The notes beneath the pieces were generated by a model that saw only the letters and a list, made by a program, of their open reading frames with translations, had not been told where the DNA came from and made no database searches. DNA of 6,644 nt from Bacillota bacterium (GTDB lineage: Bacteria > Bacillota > Clostridia > Christensenellales > Aristaeellaceae): positions 1 to 6,644 of the forward strand of contig JAEZHM010000141.1 of NCBI GenBank assembly GCA_023416585.1, given 5' to 3'. A program made the translations under genes and the position numbers. Positions 1-5,170 of the stretch are shown here, in pieces. How positions within the stretch are numbered: position 1 is the stretch's first letter; each line of letters starts with the position of its first letter.

Positions 1-545
1 CACCTTTTACATAATAGAGCAAAGCATAGTGGCTAGGACTTAATCTTCCAGCTATAGGTAAACTATATTTCATATCAACAGAAATCCAACTTCTAAATGT
101 TAATTGCTTGTTTAAGTACTCAGAAAAATACGTTGACCATTTCGGTATATTATAGATGCATATAGAACCACCTGGTTTTAATATTCTAATACATTGGTCA
201 ATCCATTTGAAGCACCAATTTAAATACTCTGATGTACTAAGATCATCATTAACACCTTCATCATATACCTTATTTAAATTAAAAGGAGGATCTGCAAAGA
301 TTAAATTTACTGTATCATCTTCAACACTTTTTAAATATTCAATACAATCTTTATTAAATAAAGCTCCATTATTCGTTGTAAAATAGCTTTTTTTGCTCTT
401 TCTTATGAGTTTCTGTATTCTCTACTTCAAGTAATTTCGAAATTTCTGAAATATGATCAAAATAAGATTTTTGATATTCTCTAGGTATAATACCAAGAGC
501 CATATTCAATTCAAGTTCCGTCATTTGTAAATAATCTAAAACTAG
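1..545 (-). pseudogene. Broken DNA methyltransferase (N6-adenine/N4-cytosine type), runs off the left edge
   Basis: The minus strand below about 395 encodes the core of a SAM-dependent DNA amino-methyltransferase (N6_N4_Mtase family). Seen: a motif-I-like region, NGALFNKDCIEYL; then the catalytic DPPF tetrad in VNLIFADPPFNLNK; then LKPGGSICIYN and a KYSLPIAGRLSPSHYALLYY stretch near the window edge. This reading frame contains no ATG, GTG or TTG between its upstream stop (422-424) and the catalytic motif. A second frame just upstream (MTELELNMALGIIPREYQ..., ATG at 524, stop at 369-371) reads as the natural N-terminal part. The two frames meet at an A7 run (388-394). Removing one A joins them into one protein. 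That upstream frame has no ribosome binding site and is itself closed by a stop at 546-548, so the 5' end is probably lost too. Methyltransferase identity is secure. Whether it belonged to a restriction system is unknown, and no endonuclease is visible. Confidence 0.8.
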
Positions 546-595
546 CTACCGCATACTGCCTATAATTGCCATAGAACAATTATCTTTTAAAAACA

Positions 596-771
596 TTATT
601 TCTTGCTTTCGAATGCCGCCTGTTCTGATAGTTCATGTACGAGGCCATACTGCTCCCATAAACAGTACAGGCTTTTTTTGACAGGATACCAATTAAAGCG
701 GCATGAAAAGTGATATCCGCTTCATCACGCCCGACCGCTACTAAATAGCGGTCGCCCAAAACTTGAGGCAT
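596..771 (-). CDS. Small unrecognised protein behind the c-di-GMP riboswitch, needs a frameshift
   Basis: I do not recognise this gene. The frame from ATG 771 reads MPQVLGDRYLVAVGRDEADI and continues to an A7 run at 673-679. After the run it turns into unlikely sequence and stops at about 580. The -1 frame after the same run reads protein-like (SLYCLWEQYGLVHELSEQAA...) and stops at 596-598. A single -1 slip on codons TCA AAA AAA joins the two into about 58 residues with no predicted membrane segment. A better-placed start exists: GGAGGG seven bases before an ATG at 784. That frame reads only 19 codons (MRIQNASSFGRPL...) before TGA, although dropping one A at 774-777 would fuse it to the MPQ frame. 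It is either a decayed small gene or one read by recoding. It is the only candidate target of the riboswitch upstream. Being a coding gene at all is uncertain. Confidence 0.4.
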
Positions 772-791
772 TTTGAATACGCATAGAAAAA

Positions 792-817
792 CCCTCCAAA
801 CCCGTAAGTCCGGAGGG
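792..817 (-). promoter_or_regulatory. Leader hairpin holding the GGAGGG ribosome binding site
   Basis: On the minus strand CCCTCC (812-817) pairs perfectly with GGAGGG (792-797), and five T follow at 787-791. The right arm is also a strong Shine-Dalgarno placed seven bases before an ATG at 784. The hairpin could therefore act as an intrinsic terminator, as a lid on the ribosome binding site, or both. It is the last structured element between the c-di-GMP aptamer and the small gene. Confidence 0.6.
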
Positions 818-848
818 CTTAGTTGCTATCGTTCAGGCATGAAGAGAG

Positions 849-881
849 ACCCACCAAACTCACGTTTTTTTGTTGGCGGGT
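849..881 (-). other. Stable hairpin of unknown role in the riboswitch leader
   Basis: The minus-strand RNA has ACCCGCCAAC (872-881) pairing with GTTTGGTGGGT (849-859): about ten pairs with one G-U and one bulge, around an A-rich loop. No T tract follows, so it is not a terminator. Together with the hairpin at 792-817 it makes the leader between the first terminator and the small gene over 120 bases long and structured. I do not recognise it as a known RNA family. Confidence 0.5.
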
Positions 882-909
882 AGCGCCTTCCTTTTCTAAC
901 TTATGCATG

Positions 910-936
910 AAAAAACCTGTCACAAAGGGCAGGTTT
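910..936 (-). terminator. Intrinsic terminator of the c-di-GMP riboswitch
   Basis: Minus strand: AACCTG (930-935) pairs with CAGGTT (914-919) around a ten-base loop and runs into T6 (910-915). It starts about 13 bases after the aptamer's closing helix P1, the usual place for an expression platform. It would stop transcription before the downstream leader and small gene. I could not identify a clear competing antiterminator by eye, so the sign of control (on or off with ligand) is open. Confidence 0.8.
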
Positions 937-948
937 AATACGCAATCC

Positions 949-1039
949 AATACAGCAGCTAGGCTGTCCTAATACTCCTGCATCTTAGACCCTCGGCTTT
1001 GCGTCCTTGTCTTTCGGCAAGTTTGCCCTTAGCAATATT
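949..1039 (-). promoter_or_regulatory. Cyclic-di-GMP-I (GEMM) riboswitch aptamer
   Basis: The minus strand carries the nearly invariant pieces of this aptamer in the right order. These are GGGCAAAC (1021-1028), a short helix CTTG/CAAG capped by a C-GAAA-G tetraloop, GGACGCAAAGCC, and then a second helix with a tetraloop-receptor-like pair of strands (TCTAAG ... TATTAGGA) ending in GACAGCC. The ends close as P1: GCTA with TAGC, and AATA with TATT. This family binds the second messenger c-di-GMP in mRNA leaders and controls motility, adhesion and other genes. A terminator follows at 910-936. The aptamer begins only 26 bases after the stop of the membrane protein gene, and no clean promoter was seen in between, so it may be transcribed by readthrough as well as from its own start. 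Confidence 0.93.
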
Positions 1040-1064
1040 TGATTATTTCTTCAGAGTCAATCAA

Positions 1065-2246
1065 TTATCTCAAATCTGTTGCTGGCTGGCCGATGACGTT
1101 ATTCACCACTGTTTCCTTGCTGTCTTCCTTTTTAGGCCATTTGCGCCATACAATTAATAAAAGCATAAGAGAGGATGTAATCAGAATTGCCAGCAACCGA
1201 ATCTCAAAAGTAAAAATCGGTCCTCCAAACAACAGGCCAAAGTCGATTTGAGTATTAGGGTACATAGGAGTAAAATAGCTGATCACTTTAAATAAATCAG
1301 GCATGATTTGCAGTGGCATGGTTCCACCTCCGGCTATTGTCTGCGCAAGCATCAATGGTATATTAATAAAGATACCGTTTTGCCCAAACAAAACCGAGAA
1401 TATTAAAGTAAACTGGAAAGCTGTTATTTGCATAAAAATCTGCTGCAGATAAACGATTACCAGCTTCTGCAAACTGATTGAAATTAAGATTCTCGCCATA
1501 AATACTCCAAACAAGGGTGCAAGAATGGCAATAACACATCCTGTAATTTCGACATATCGAAAAGCCTTCCATTTTCCGATAATAGGGATAAAAACGAGAA
1601 AAATATTCATCAGTACAATCGCTACAACCATAGAAGAAGCATATGTTGCTATAGTTAAAAATGATGGTGCCATTACATAATCCATACTGCTGGGTGCTTT
1701 GTTGATATAAACATTATTTTGAACTACTGAATTATTCAACTGTTCCGTAATCTTTTCCTGCTGCGTGACATTGACATTGAGAGAATTCAGTATGTTAGTT
1801 AGTTTACCCTGATTAATAGCTTGGTTAAAATTGTCAGTTATAGATTTGGCAACTGCCTCCATAGTATTTATAACCGTAGTTGTATTTGATTCATCAATAT
1901 AAAAATCAATCGTTGATTTTCCTGACGTTAAGTCATCCACAAAATTTTCAGGGATGACAATAATCATTTGTATCTGCCGATTATCAAGTTCATCTTTGCT
2001 CTCTTCCAAACCCTTGTCAGTAATCACTTTGCTAAATGATTTGGACAAAGATGGAACAAGTTCTTCTTCGATTACTGTTCCTTTATCGCCATCCTGATTT
2101 ACCACATTGATCGCAAGTAGATTAACCCCATTTGGTAGGACGTGATACCCGTAAATATAAAGTCCTACCATCGCGATCTGATAAAATACTGCCAAAATTA
2201 TGGCATAGATAACACCCTTACTTAGCAAAAACTTTGTAAGTTTCAT
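1065..2246 (-). CDS. YhgE/Pip-like ABC-2-type membrane protein
   Basis: This 393-residue membrane protein has the layout of the YhgE/Pip and ABC-2 permease group. One N-terminal membrane helix (about 11-33) is followed by a hydrophilic domain of roughly 160 residues (about 35-190), presumably outside the cell. A C-terminal set of about five hydrophobic segments follows (about 196-222, 232-256, 262-287, 291-305, 349-368). The stretch AGGGTMPLQIMPDLFKVISY near 305-325 matches the conserved G-G-T-x-P block before the last helices of YhgE-type proteins. It ends in a lysine-rich cytoplasmic tail. AAAGGAG lies eight bases before ATG 2246. The gene follows the MerR regulator by 52 bases, so the two are likely co-transcribed. 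No ATPase gene is present, so if it exports something it needs a partner elsewhere or works without one. Export of a drug or lipid-like molecule is inference from the regulator pairing. Confidence 0.8.
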   Translation of the reverse strand: MKLTKFLLSKGVIYAIILAVFYQIAMVGLYIYGYHVLPNGVNLLAINVVNQDGDKGTVIEEELVPSLSKSFSKVITDKGLEESKDELDNRQIQMIIVIPENFVDDLTSGKSTIDFYIDESNTTTVINTMEAVAKSITDNFNQAINQGKLTNILNSLNVNVTQQEKITEQLNNSVVQNNVYINKAPSSMDYVMAPSFLTIATYASSMVVAIVLMNIFLVFIPIIGKWKAFRYVEITGCVIAILAPLFGVFMARILISISLQKLVIVYLQQIFMQITAFQFTLIFSVLFGQNGIFINIPLMLAQTIAGGGTMPLQIMPDLFKVISYFTPMYPNTQIDFGLLFGGPIFTFEIRLLAILITSSLMLLLIVWRKWPKKEDSKETVVNNVIGQPATDLR

Positions 2247-2298
2247 AACTATTTCTCCTTTAACAAGTGTTCATGATTATAAAATCTGCTTTTTATGT

Positions 2299-3090
2299 TC
2301 AGTCATGTTCGTTCTGAATCTTTATCTGAATTCCGTTCCTAAGAAGATAAATGTTAAGTGCCTTTTTTAAGAAGTTTTCTATAGGTTCACTTATATTTTT
2401 TGTTTCTTTAGGCCAGTTACCAATATCTCTTCCAGCCGAAATAAGCCTTCCCAACATATCAATGTCACCTGTTGTAAAATCATTTACCATGTTCCACCAG
2501 CGCTCCGCAAGCTCCTGTCCCTCTTTTCCTGCAGGATCAGCACCTTGTTGATACAAGTTTTCCAGTTGCGCAAAAACTTCTTCTACTAAAATTTCATTTT
2601 TTTCAGACGAGGCTAATAATCTGTTTTCAATACTTTTGAGCTGCTCGTCATTAAGATACCTGACGACAAAGGCGTACGGATTACCTTGCTTCATTAACTC
2701 CATAATGGTAATCAATCTATCCACGCTAATCTCCTGCCCACCCTCTGTCTCTGATATCACCTGATCTAAAGTAACAGCGATTTTATTTAAGTTTGCGATT
2801 TGATGCAGCAGTATCTCACGCTGTTGGGTAAAGACTTTTTTTAAATCAGCGGAATTTTTTGATGTCAGGATTTTGTTGTTTATCTCTTGAAGAGGAAATC
2901 CTAACGATTTCAAAAATAAAATTTGTTGAAGCTTTAGTATATCGTCACGAGTATATACTCTTTTATGGCTCTCGGTATAAGTAGAATTTAGAAGGTTTGC
3001 CTGATCGTAATATTGCAATGTTCTTACGGATACTCCGACAAGTTTTGCTAATTCTCCAATTGTAAACAGACGCTCTTCATCGTTCTCCAC
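2299..3090 (-). CDS. MerR-family transcriptional regulator with TipAS-like ligand domain
   Basis: This 263-residue protein has an N-terminal MerR winged helix-turn-helix (about 7-75): LFTIGELAKLVGVSVRTLQY, then YDQANLL, and RVYTRDDILKLQQILFLKSL with the usual GF motif. A coiled-coil dimerisation helix follows (about 80-115). The C-terminal part (about 120-250) resembles the TipAS/albicidin-binding domain, including the typical GQELAERWWNMVNDFTTGD segment. Such regulators bind hydrophobic or antibiotic-like ligands and activate promoters with over-long spacers. The start is GTG 3090, chosen because GAGGTGG sits six bases upstream and the frame begins right at the HTH. It leads a likely two-gene operon with the membrane protein at 1065-2246, the classic regulator-plus-exporter pairing. 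No metal-binding cysteine set is present, so metal sensing is unlikely. Confidence 0.9.
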   Translation of the reverse strand: MENDEERLFTIGELAKLVGVSVRTLQYYDQANLLNSTYTESHKRVYTRDDILKLQQILFLKSLGFPLQEINNKILTSKNSADLKKVFTQQREILLHQIANLNKIAVTLDQVISETEGGQEISVDRLITIMELMKQGNPYAFVVRYLNDEQLKSIENRLLASSEKNEILVEEVFAQLENLYQQGADPAGKEGQELAERWWNMVNDFTTGDIDMLGRLISAGRDIGNWPKETKNISEPIENFLKKALNIYLLRNGIQIKIQNEHD

Positions 3091-3106
3091 ACTATTCCAC
3101 CTCGCT

Positions 3107-3144
3107 ATACTTGTTAGATCGCTTGGTTCTAATTCAAGTGATCT
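3107..3144 (-). promoter_or_regulatory. Probable operator/promoter of the MerR regulator gene
   Basis: A strong inverted repeat sits just upstream of merR: AGATCACTTG (3135-3144) and CAAGCGATCT (3116-3125), nine of ten positions matching, with a nine-base spacer. Inside it, minus-strand TTGAAT (3132-3137) and AAGTAT (3107-3112) are separated by 19 bp, the long spacer typical of MerR-type promoters. A second dyad, TTAGA-N9-TCTAA, is centred on that spacer. Caveat: this -10 would start the transcript at about 3100, inside the ribosome binding site. The site may therefore be an operator for a different start. On the plus strand the repeat is followed by T7 and could look like a terminator, but no plus-strand gene ends there. 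Confidence 0.45.
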
Positions 3145-3288
3145 TTTTTTATAATATTTTTTATTTTTTCAATTTTATATTGTTGAGATCTGTTTGCCCT
3201 CTGGATTGAATAGTTTTTAGAGTCGCACTGATTAAAGATTAAATGGACCTCTCATCAGTACAAAACAACTATCATCTGATCGACCTTT

Positions 3289-3633
3289 TCATTTATTTTC
3301 CGTAAATATTATCTCGTTTATGGGAATCTGTTCATGGCAATAGGGACATTCTCCCGGCCTGTTTTGTTGTGAATCGGCAGCTGCTTCATTTTGCTGTCCC
3401 ATTGTAATTCCATACTCTGCGGCTAATTCGTTACCTATAAATGTAGTCACATTATTATTGACATCTATTTTTTTAAAGACTACCGAAGACAAAGGAATCG
3501 CTCTATGGCAGTGTGGACATACCCCAGGTTGATCATGGCAGGTGCCAGTAACTTCCACTTCTCCTTGTTGTGTTCTTATGATGATGTTTCTTGTCGATGC
3601 GCCAGTCGTGCTTTTCTCCATGCTATTATTCAT
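3289..3633 (-). CDS. Small protein with two repeated CPxCH zinc-knuckle motifs
   Basis: The protein is 114 residues and I do not recognise a named family. The same motif occurs twice: PGVCPHCHRAIPLSSVVF (residues 36-53) and PGECPYCHEQIPINEIIF (93-110), sharing PG-x-CP-x-CH-x2-IP-x4-hydrophobic-hydrophobic-F. Each gives a Cys-x-x-Cys-His; with a further Cys32-His33 the protein could bind one or two zinc ions, either within one chain or by pairing the two knuckles. A middle segment (about 60-90) is polar and probably a linker. There is no signal peptide or membrane helix, so it is likely cytoplasmic. The start is ATG 3633: GAAGGGTG lies seven bases upstream, whereas the GTG nine bases further out would fall on the binding site itself. 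A promoter with a 19-bp spacer lies upstream (3666-3696). It is transcribed towards merR but separated by about 200 bases, so probably a separate unit. Confidence 0.8.
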   Translation of the reverse strand: MNNSMEKSTTGASTRNIIIRTQQGEVEVTGTCHDQPGVCPHCHRAIPLSSVVFKKIDVNNNVTTFIGNELAAEYGITMGQQNEAAADSQQNRPGECPYCHEQIPINEIIFTENK

Positions 3634-3665
3634 ATAAATCACCCTTCTTCTTTTTTAATATTTAC

Positions 3666-3696
3666 ATACTATCACGCGACGTTACGTCGTTAGCAA
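3666..3696 (-). promoter_or_regulatory. Putative MerR-type promoter of the zinc-knuckle gene
   Basis: On the minus strand TTGCTA (3691-3696) and TAGTAT (3666-3671) are spaced by 19 bp. A perfect dyad, CGACG-TAA-CGTCG, lies in the middle of the spacer. The predicted transcript start near 3659 leaves about 26 bases before ATG 3633, which suits the visible ribosome binding site. The flanking CACTTG and AGTAT occur at exactly the same spacing as upstream of the MerR gene, suggesting a shared regulator. Confidence 0.5.
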
Positions 3697-3773
3697 GTGT
3701 TTTTTTAATATTTTATAAAAAATTTTACCTATTAATAAATACACCGATTAAAATCATTATTTGATTCTCTAAT

Positions 3774-3962
3774 CTACGAGAATGTGACCGGAATGTCTAG
3801 CGATACAACCATCAACAGATAGGGAAGCATCCCTTCCTCCGGAATTACCACAGTCACAGTCATCTCTTTGTCGAGTTGGAGAGCCGCTGCATTAATAAGC
3901 TCCATAGGTAGTGGCAGACAGCCTTCCTTGTCTACGCAGATACGTTTTTCAATCAGTTTCAT
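3774..3962 (-). CDS. Small AbrB/SpoVT-like protein (tentative)
   Basis: The protein is 62 residues. The start is ATG 3962, with a strong AGGAGGG eight to nine bases upstream; the frame is open further upstream, but that extension has no comparable site. Residues 8-40 (ICVDKEGCLPLPMELINAAA then LQLDKEMTVTVVI) follow the pattern of the swapped-hairpin AbrB fold: a strand, D-K-x-G, L-x-L-P, E-L, a short helix, and a final hydrophobic strand. AbrB-like proteins are DNA-binding regulators or the antidotes of small toxin-antitoxin pairs; no toxin gene is seen beside it. The remaining tail is hydrophobic (PYLLMVVSLDIPVTF) and unlike a usual AbrB tail. It lies 46 bases behind the D12 methylase remnant on the same strand, and base use in both is richer in G+C than their flanks, so they probably arrived together. 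Confidence 0.55.
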   Translation of the reverse strand: MKLIEKRICVDKEGCLPLPMELINAAALQLDKEMTVTVVIPEEGMLPYLLMVVSLDIPVTFS

Positions 3963-4008
3963 AATGGTTACCCTCCTAAATATGATTATTGAATGGTCAT
4001 TCCATGCC

Positions 4009-4350
4009 CTAAAAACCAGCAAGGTCAAAGAGCCCCAGCTGGGTTGGCATATCCCTCAGCCGTTCACCGGTGGCGTAGTTTGAGATCAGAACTTCTGCAT
4101 ACTCGCAGTCGTTGTCATAGCGTTAGGCGAGGTTGTTCAGGCGACTAACCGATTCGATTCTAAAGTCCTGATACAGCTCCCTGATGAATTCACAGTCGTT
4201 ATAGCTGACCAGCCATTTCCCCTGACAGGCTGCCAGGGTATCCCTCAGGCGGTAGTGATCTACCTTGAGGAACTCTACCGCATAGTGCCCTTCCGTCATG
4301 TAATACGGCGGGTCACAATAGATGAAGGCGTTTTCATCCCTAAAAAGGGC
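4009..4350 (-). pseudogene. Remnant of a D12-class DNA adenine methylase (Dam-like)
   Basis: The minus-strand frame from about 4350 reads ALFRDENAFIYCDPPYYMTE, containing the catalytic DPPYY of alpha-class (D12) adenine methylases (4300-4314). It continues as HYRLRDTLAACQGKWLVSYN, then NDCEFIRELYQDF, and ends RLRDMPTQLGLFDLAGF at a stop (4009-4011). An in-frame TAA at 4123-4125 interrupts LNNLA-*-RYDNDCEYAEVL; a single change from CAA (Gln) would explain it. About 113 codons remain of a family usually near 270 residues. The N-terminal part with the SAM-binding FxGxG motif is missing, and the frame begins at the T run of the terminator at 4353-4390. The gene is therefore both truncated and stopped. 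Family identity is well supported; inactivity is a strong inference. It is the second broken DNA methyltransferase in the window, of a different class from the one at 1-545. Confidence 0.85.
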
Positions 4351-4352
4351 AT

Positions 4353-4390
4353 AAAAAAAGCGGGGTATCTTCGTAAAAAATACTCCCCAC
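4353..4390 (-). terminator. Intrinsic terminator after the unrecognised gene
   Basis: Minus strand: GTGGGG (4385-4390) pairs with CCCCGC (4360-4365), with TAT/ATA continuing the stem after a two-base bulge, and T7 follows at 4353-4359. It lies 66 bases past the stop of the gene at 4456-4979. The methylase remnant begins immediately after its T run, marking a likely deletion or insertion junction. Confidence 0.7.
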
Positions 4391-4455
4391 TAATTTTCCA
4401 GATTCATTTTTGATTTATGGATAAATTGGAAGTCGTAAGTCTAAAAATAACTCAT

Positions 4456-4979
4456 TTATAACTTTTCGCATTCATCTCTTACTTCATCCCAGTTTATAGA
4501 CCTTCTAATTATTCTTACCACATCACCAATATGCATTTCCGATTTAAACTTTCTAAATTCTTCCGTCCCCCACATATAATTTGCGTTTTTTCTTTACCGT
4601 TTAAATTATTAGAATCTTCATAATCTTTTACTATTCTATATGCATTCTTTAAATTCTCCCTCGACACTCCCGCAATTTCAGCAATAAAAAGCAGTAATTG
4701 TGGGCACCCCAGATAATAATACGTTGGTGGCTTATCTGCCTTATCACCATAGTAATTGAGAAAATGCTCTTTTTGTGATGGTTCTGCCAATTTTATGTCA
4801 TCCTTTTTATAAGTTTTTAAATAACCACCACACGTTTGATCATAACCTTGCTTAACGAACAAATCCGAGATATATTCTTCCCCCATCTTTTTATGAGGTT
4901 CTATGTTCCTTACATATTCACAATTTTTTCCACTATCCAATGTTTTTCTCCATGTCTCTATACATAATTTTTTAAGCAT
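4456..4979 (-). pseudogene. Unrecognised protein gene, frameshifted in an A6 run
   Basis: The frame from ATG 4979 gives a soluble, charged protein (MLKKLCIETWRKTLDSGKNC..., then PPTYYYLGCPQLLLFIAEIA, then REN...YRIVKDYEDSNN). At an A6 run (4586-4591) it drifts into a poor tail and stops at 4515. Adding one A restores a convincing C-terminus: NANYMWGTEEFRKFKSEMHI, then GDVVRIIRRSINWDEVRDEC, stopping at 4456-4458. The joined protein would be about 174 residues. There is no clear ribosome binding site before ATG 4979. The same frame stays open and protein-like upstream to a TAA at 5085-5087 (AIFIDDKGISESILETLIAY...) without any start codon, so the 5' end may be truncated at the inverted repeat there. 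I see no motif that assigns a function. It is either a damaged gene or an intact one hidden by a homopolymer sequencing error. Confidence 0.6.
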
Positions 4980-5080
4980 AAATTGATGTTTGTCTACACA
5001 CTTTGTAACATGACGAATCCTTTGGTATGCTATTAAAGTTTCAAGTATGGACTCTGAAATCCCTTTGTCATCTATAAAAA

Positions 5081-5150
5081 TGGCTTAAAAATCGGGCCAA
5101 AATTTGCACTTTTGGGCCCCGATTTTTGCTCATTTTCAGTTCTTAAGCCA
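5081..5150. repeat. Nested inverted repeat between rlmD and the next gene
   Basis: The outer arms TGGCTTAA (5081-5088) and TTAAGCCA (5143-5150) are a perfect 8-bp inverted repeat. They enclose the 10-bp arms AAAAATCGGG / CCCGATTTTT of the terminator hairpin. The left outer arm overlaps the inner arm by two bases and the spacer is asymmetric, so this is not a single simple stem. It could be a miniature or REP-like element, or an elaborated terminator. Confidence 0.5.
5087..5127 (-). terminator. rlmD terminator, possibly bidirectional
   Basis: AAAAATCGGG (5087-5096) pairs with CCCGATTTTT (5118-5127). The stem extends through a two-base bulge into CCAAAA / TTTTGG around a seven-base loop, about 16 pairs in all. 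With A5 on one side and T5 on the other it can end transcripts from either strand. It lies 44 bases after the rlmD stop codon. Confidence 0.85.
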
Positions 5151-5170
5151 CAACATCTTGTGGTCAAAGT

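Noticed and set aside
156..386. Plus-strand open frame of 76 codons
   Set aside because: It is antisense to the catalytic part of the DNA methyltransferase, which carries DPPF and family motifs; the plus frame has none.
562..583. Hairpin ATAATTG / CAATTAT
   Set aside because: Seven AT-rich pairs with no T tract on the minus strand and no gene ending there on the plus strand; weak and unassigned.
1065..3090. Complete ABC drug exporter
   Set aside because: There is a membrane component and a regulator but no ATP-binding protein with Walker motifs in the window, so only the parts seen are claimed.
3116..3150. Plus-strand rho-independent terminator (AGATCGCTTG stem followed by T7)
   Set aside because: No plus-strand gene ends anywhere near it. 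Its position just upstream of merR fits an operator better.
3752..3766. AATCA/TGATT hairpin after the AbrB-like gene as its terminator
   Set aside because: Only five, almost all A-T, pairs and no proper T run; too weak to call.
4081..4350. CRISPR array or other tandem repeats anywhere in the window
   Set aside because: No regularly spaced repeated units were found on reading through; repeats seen are inverted, not direct.
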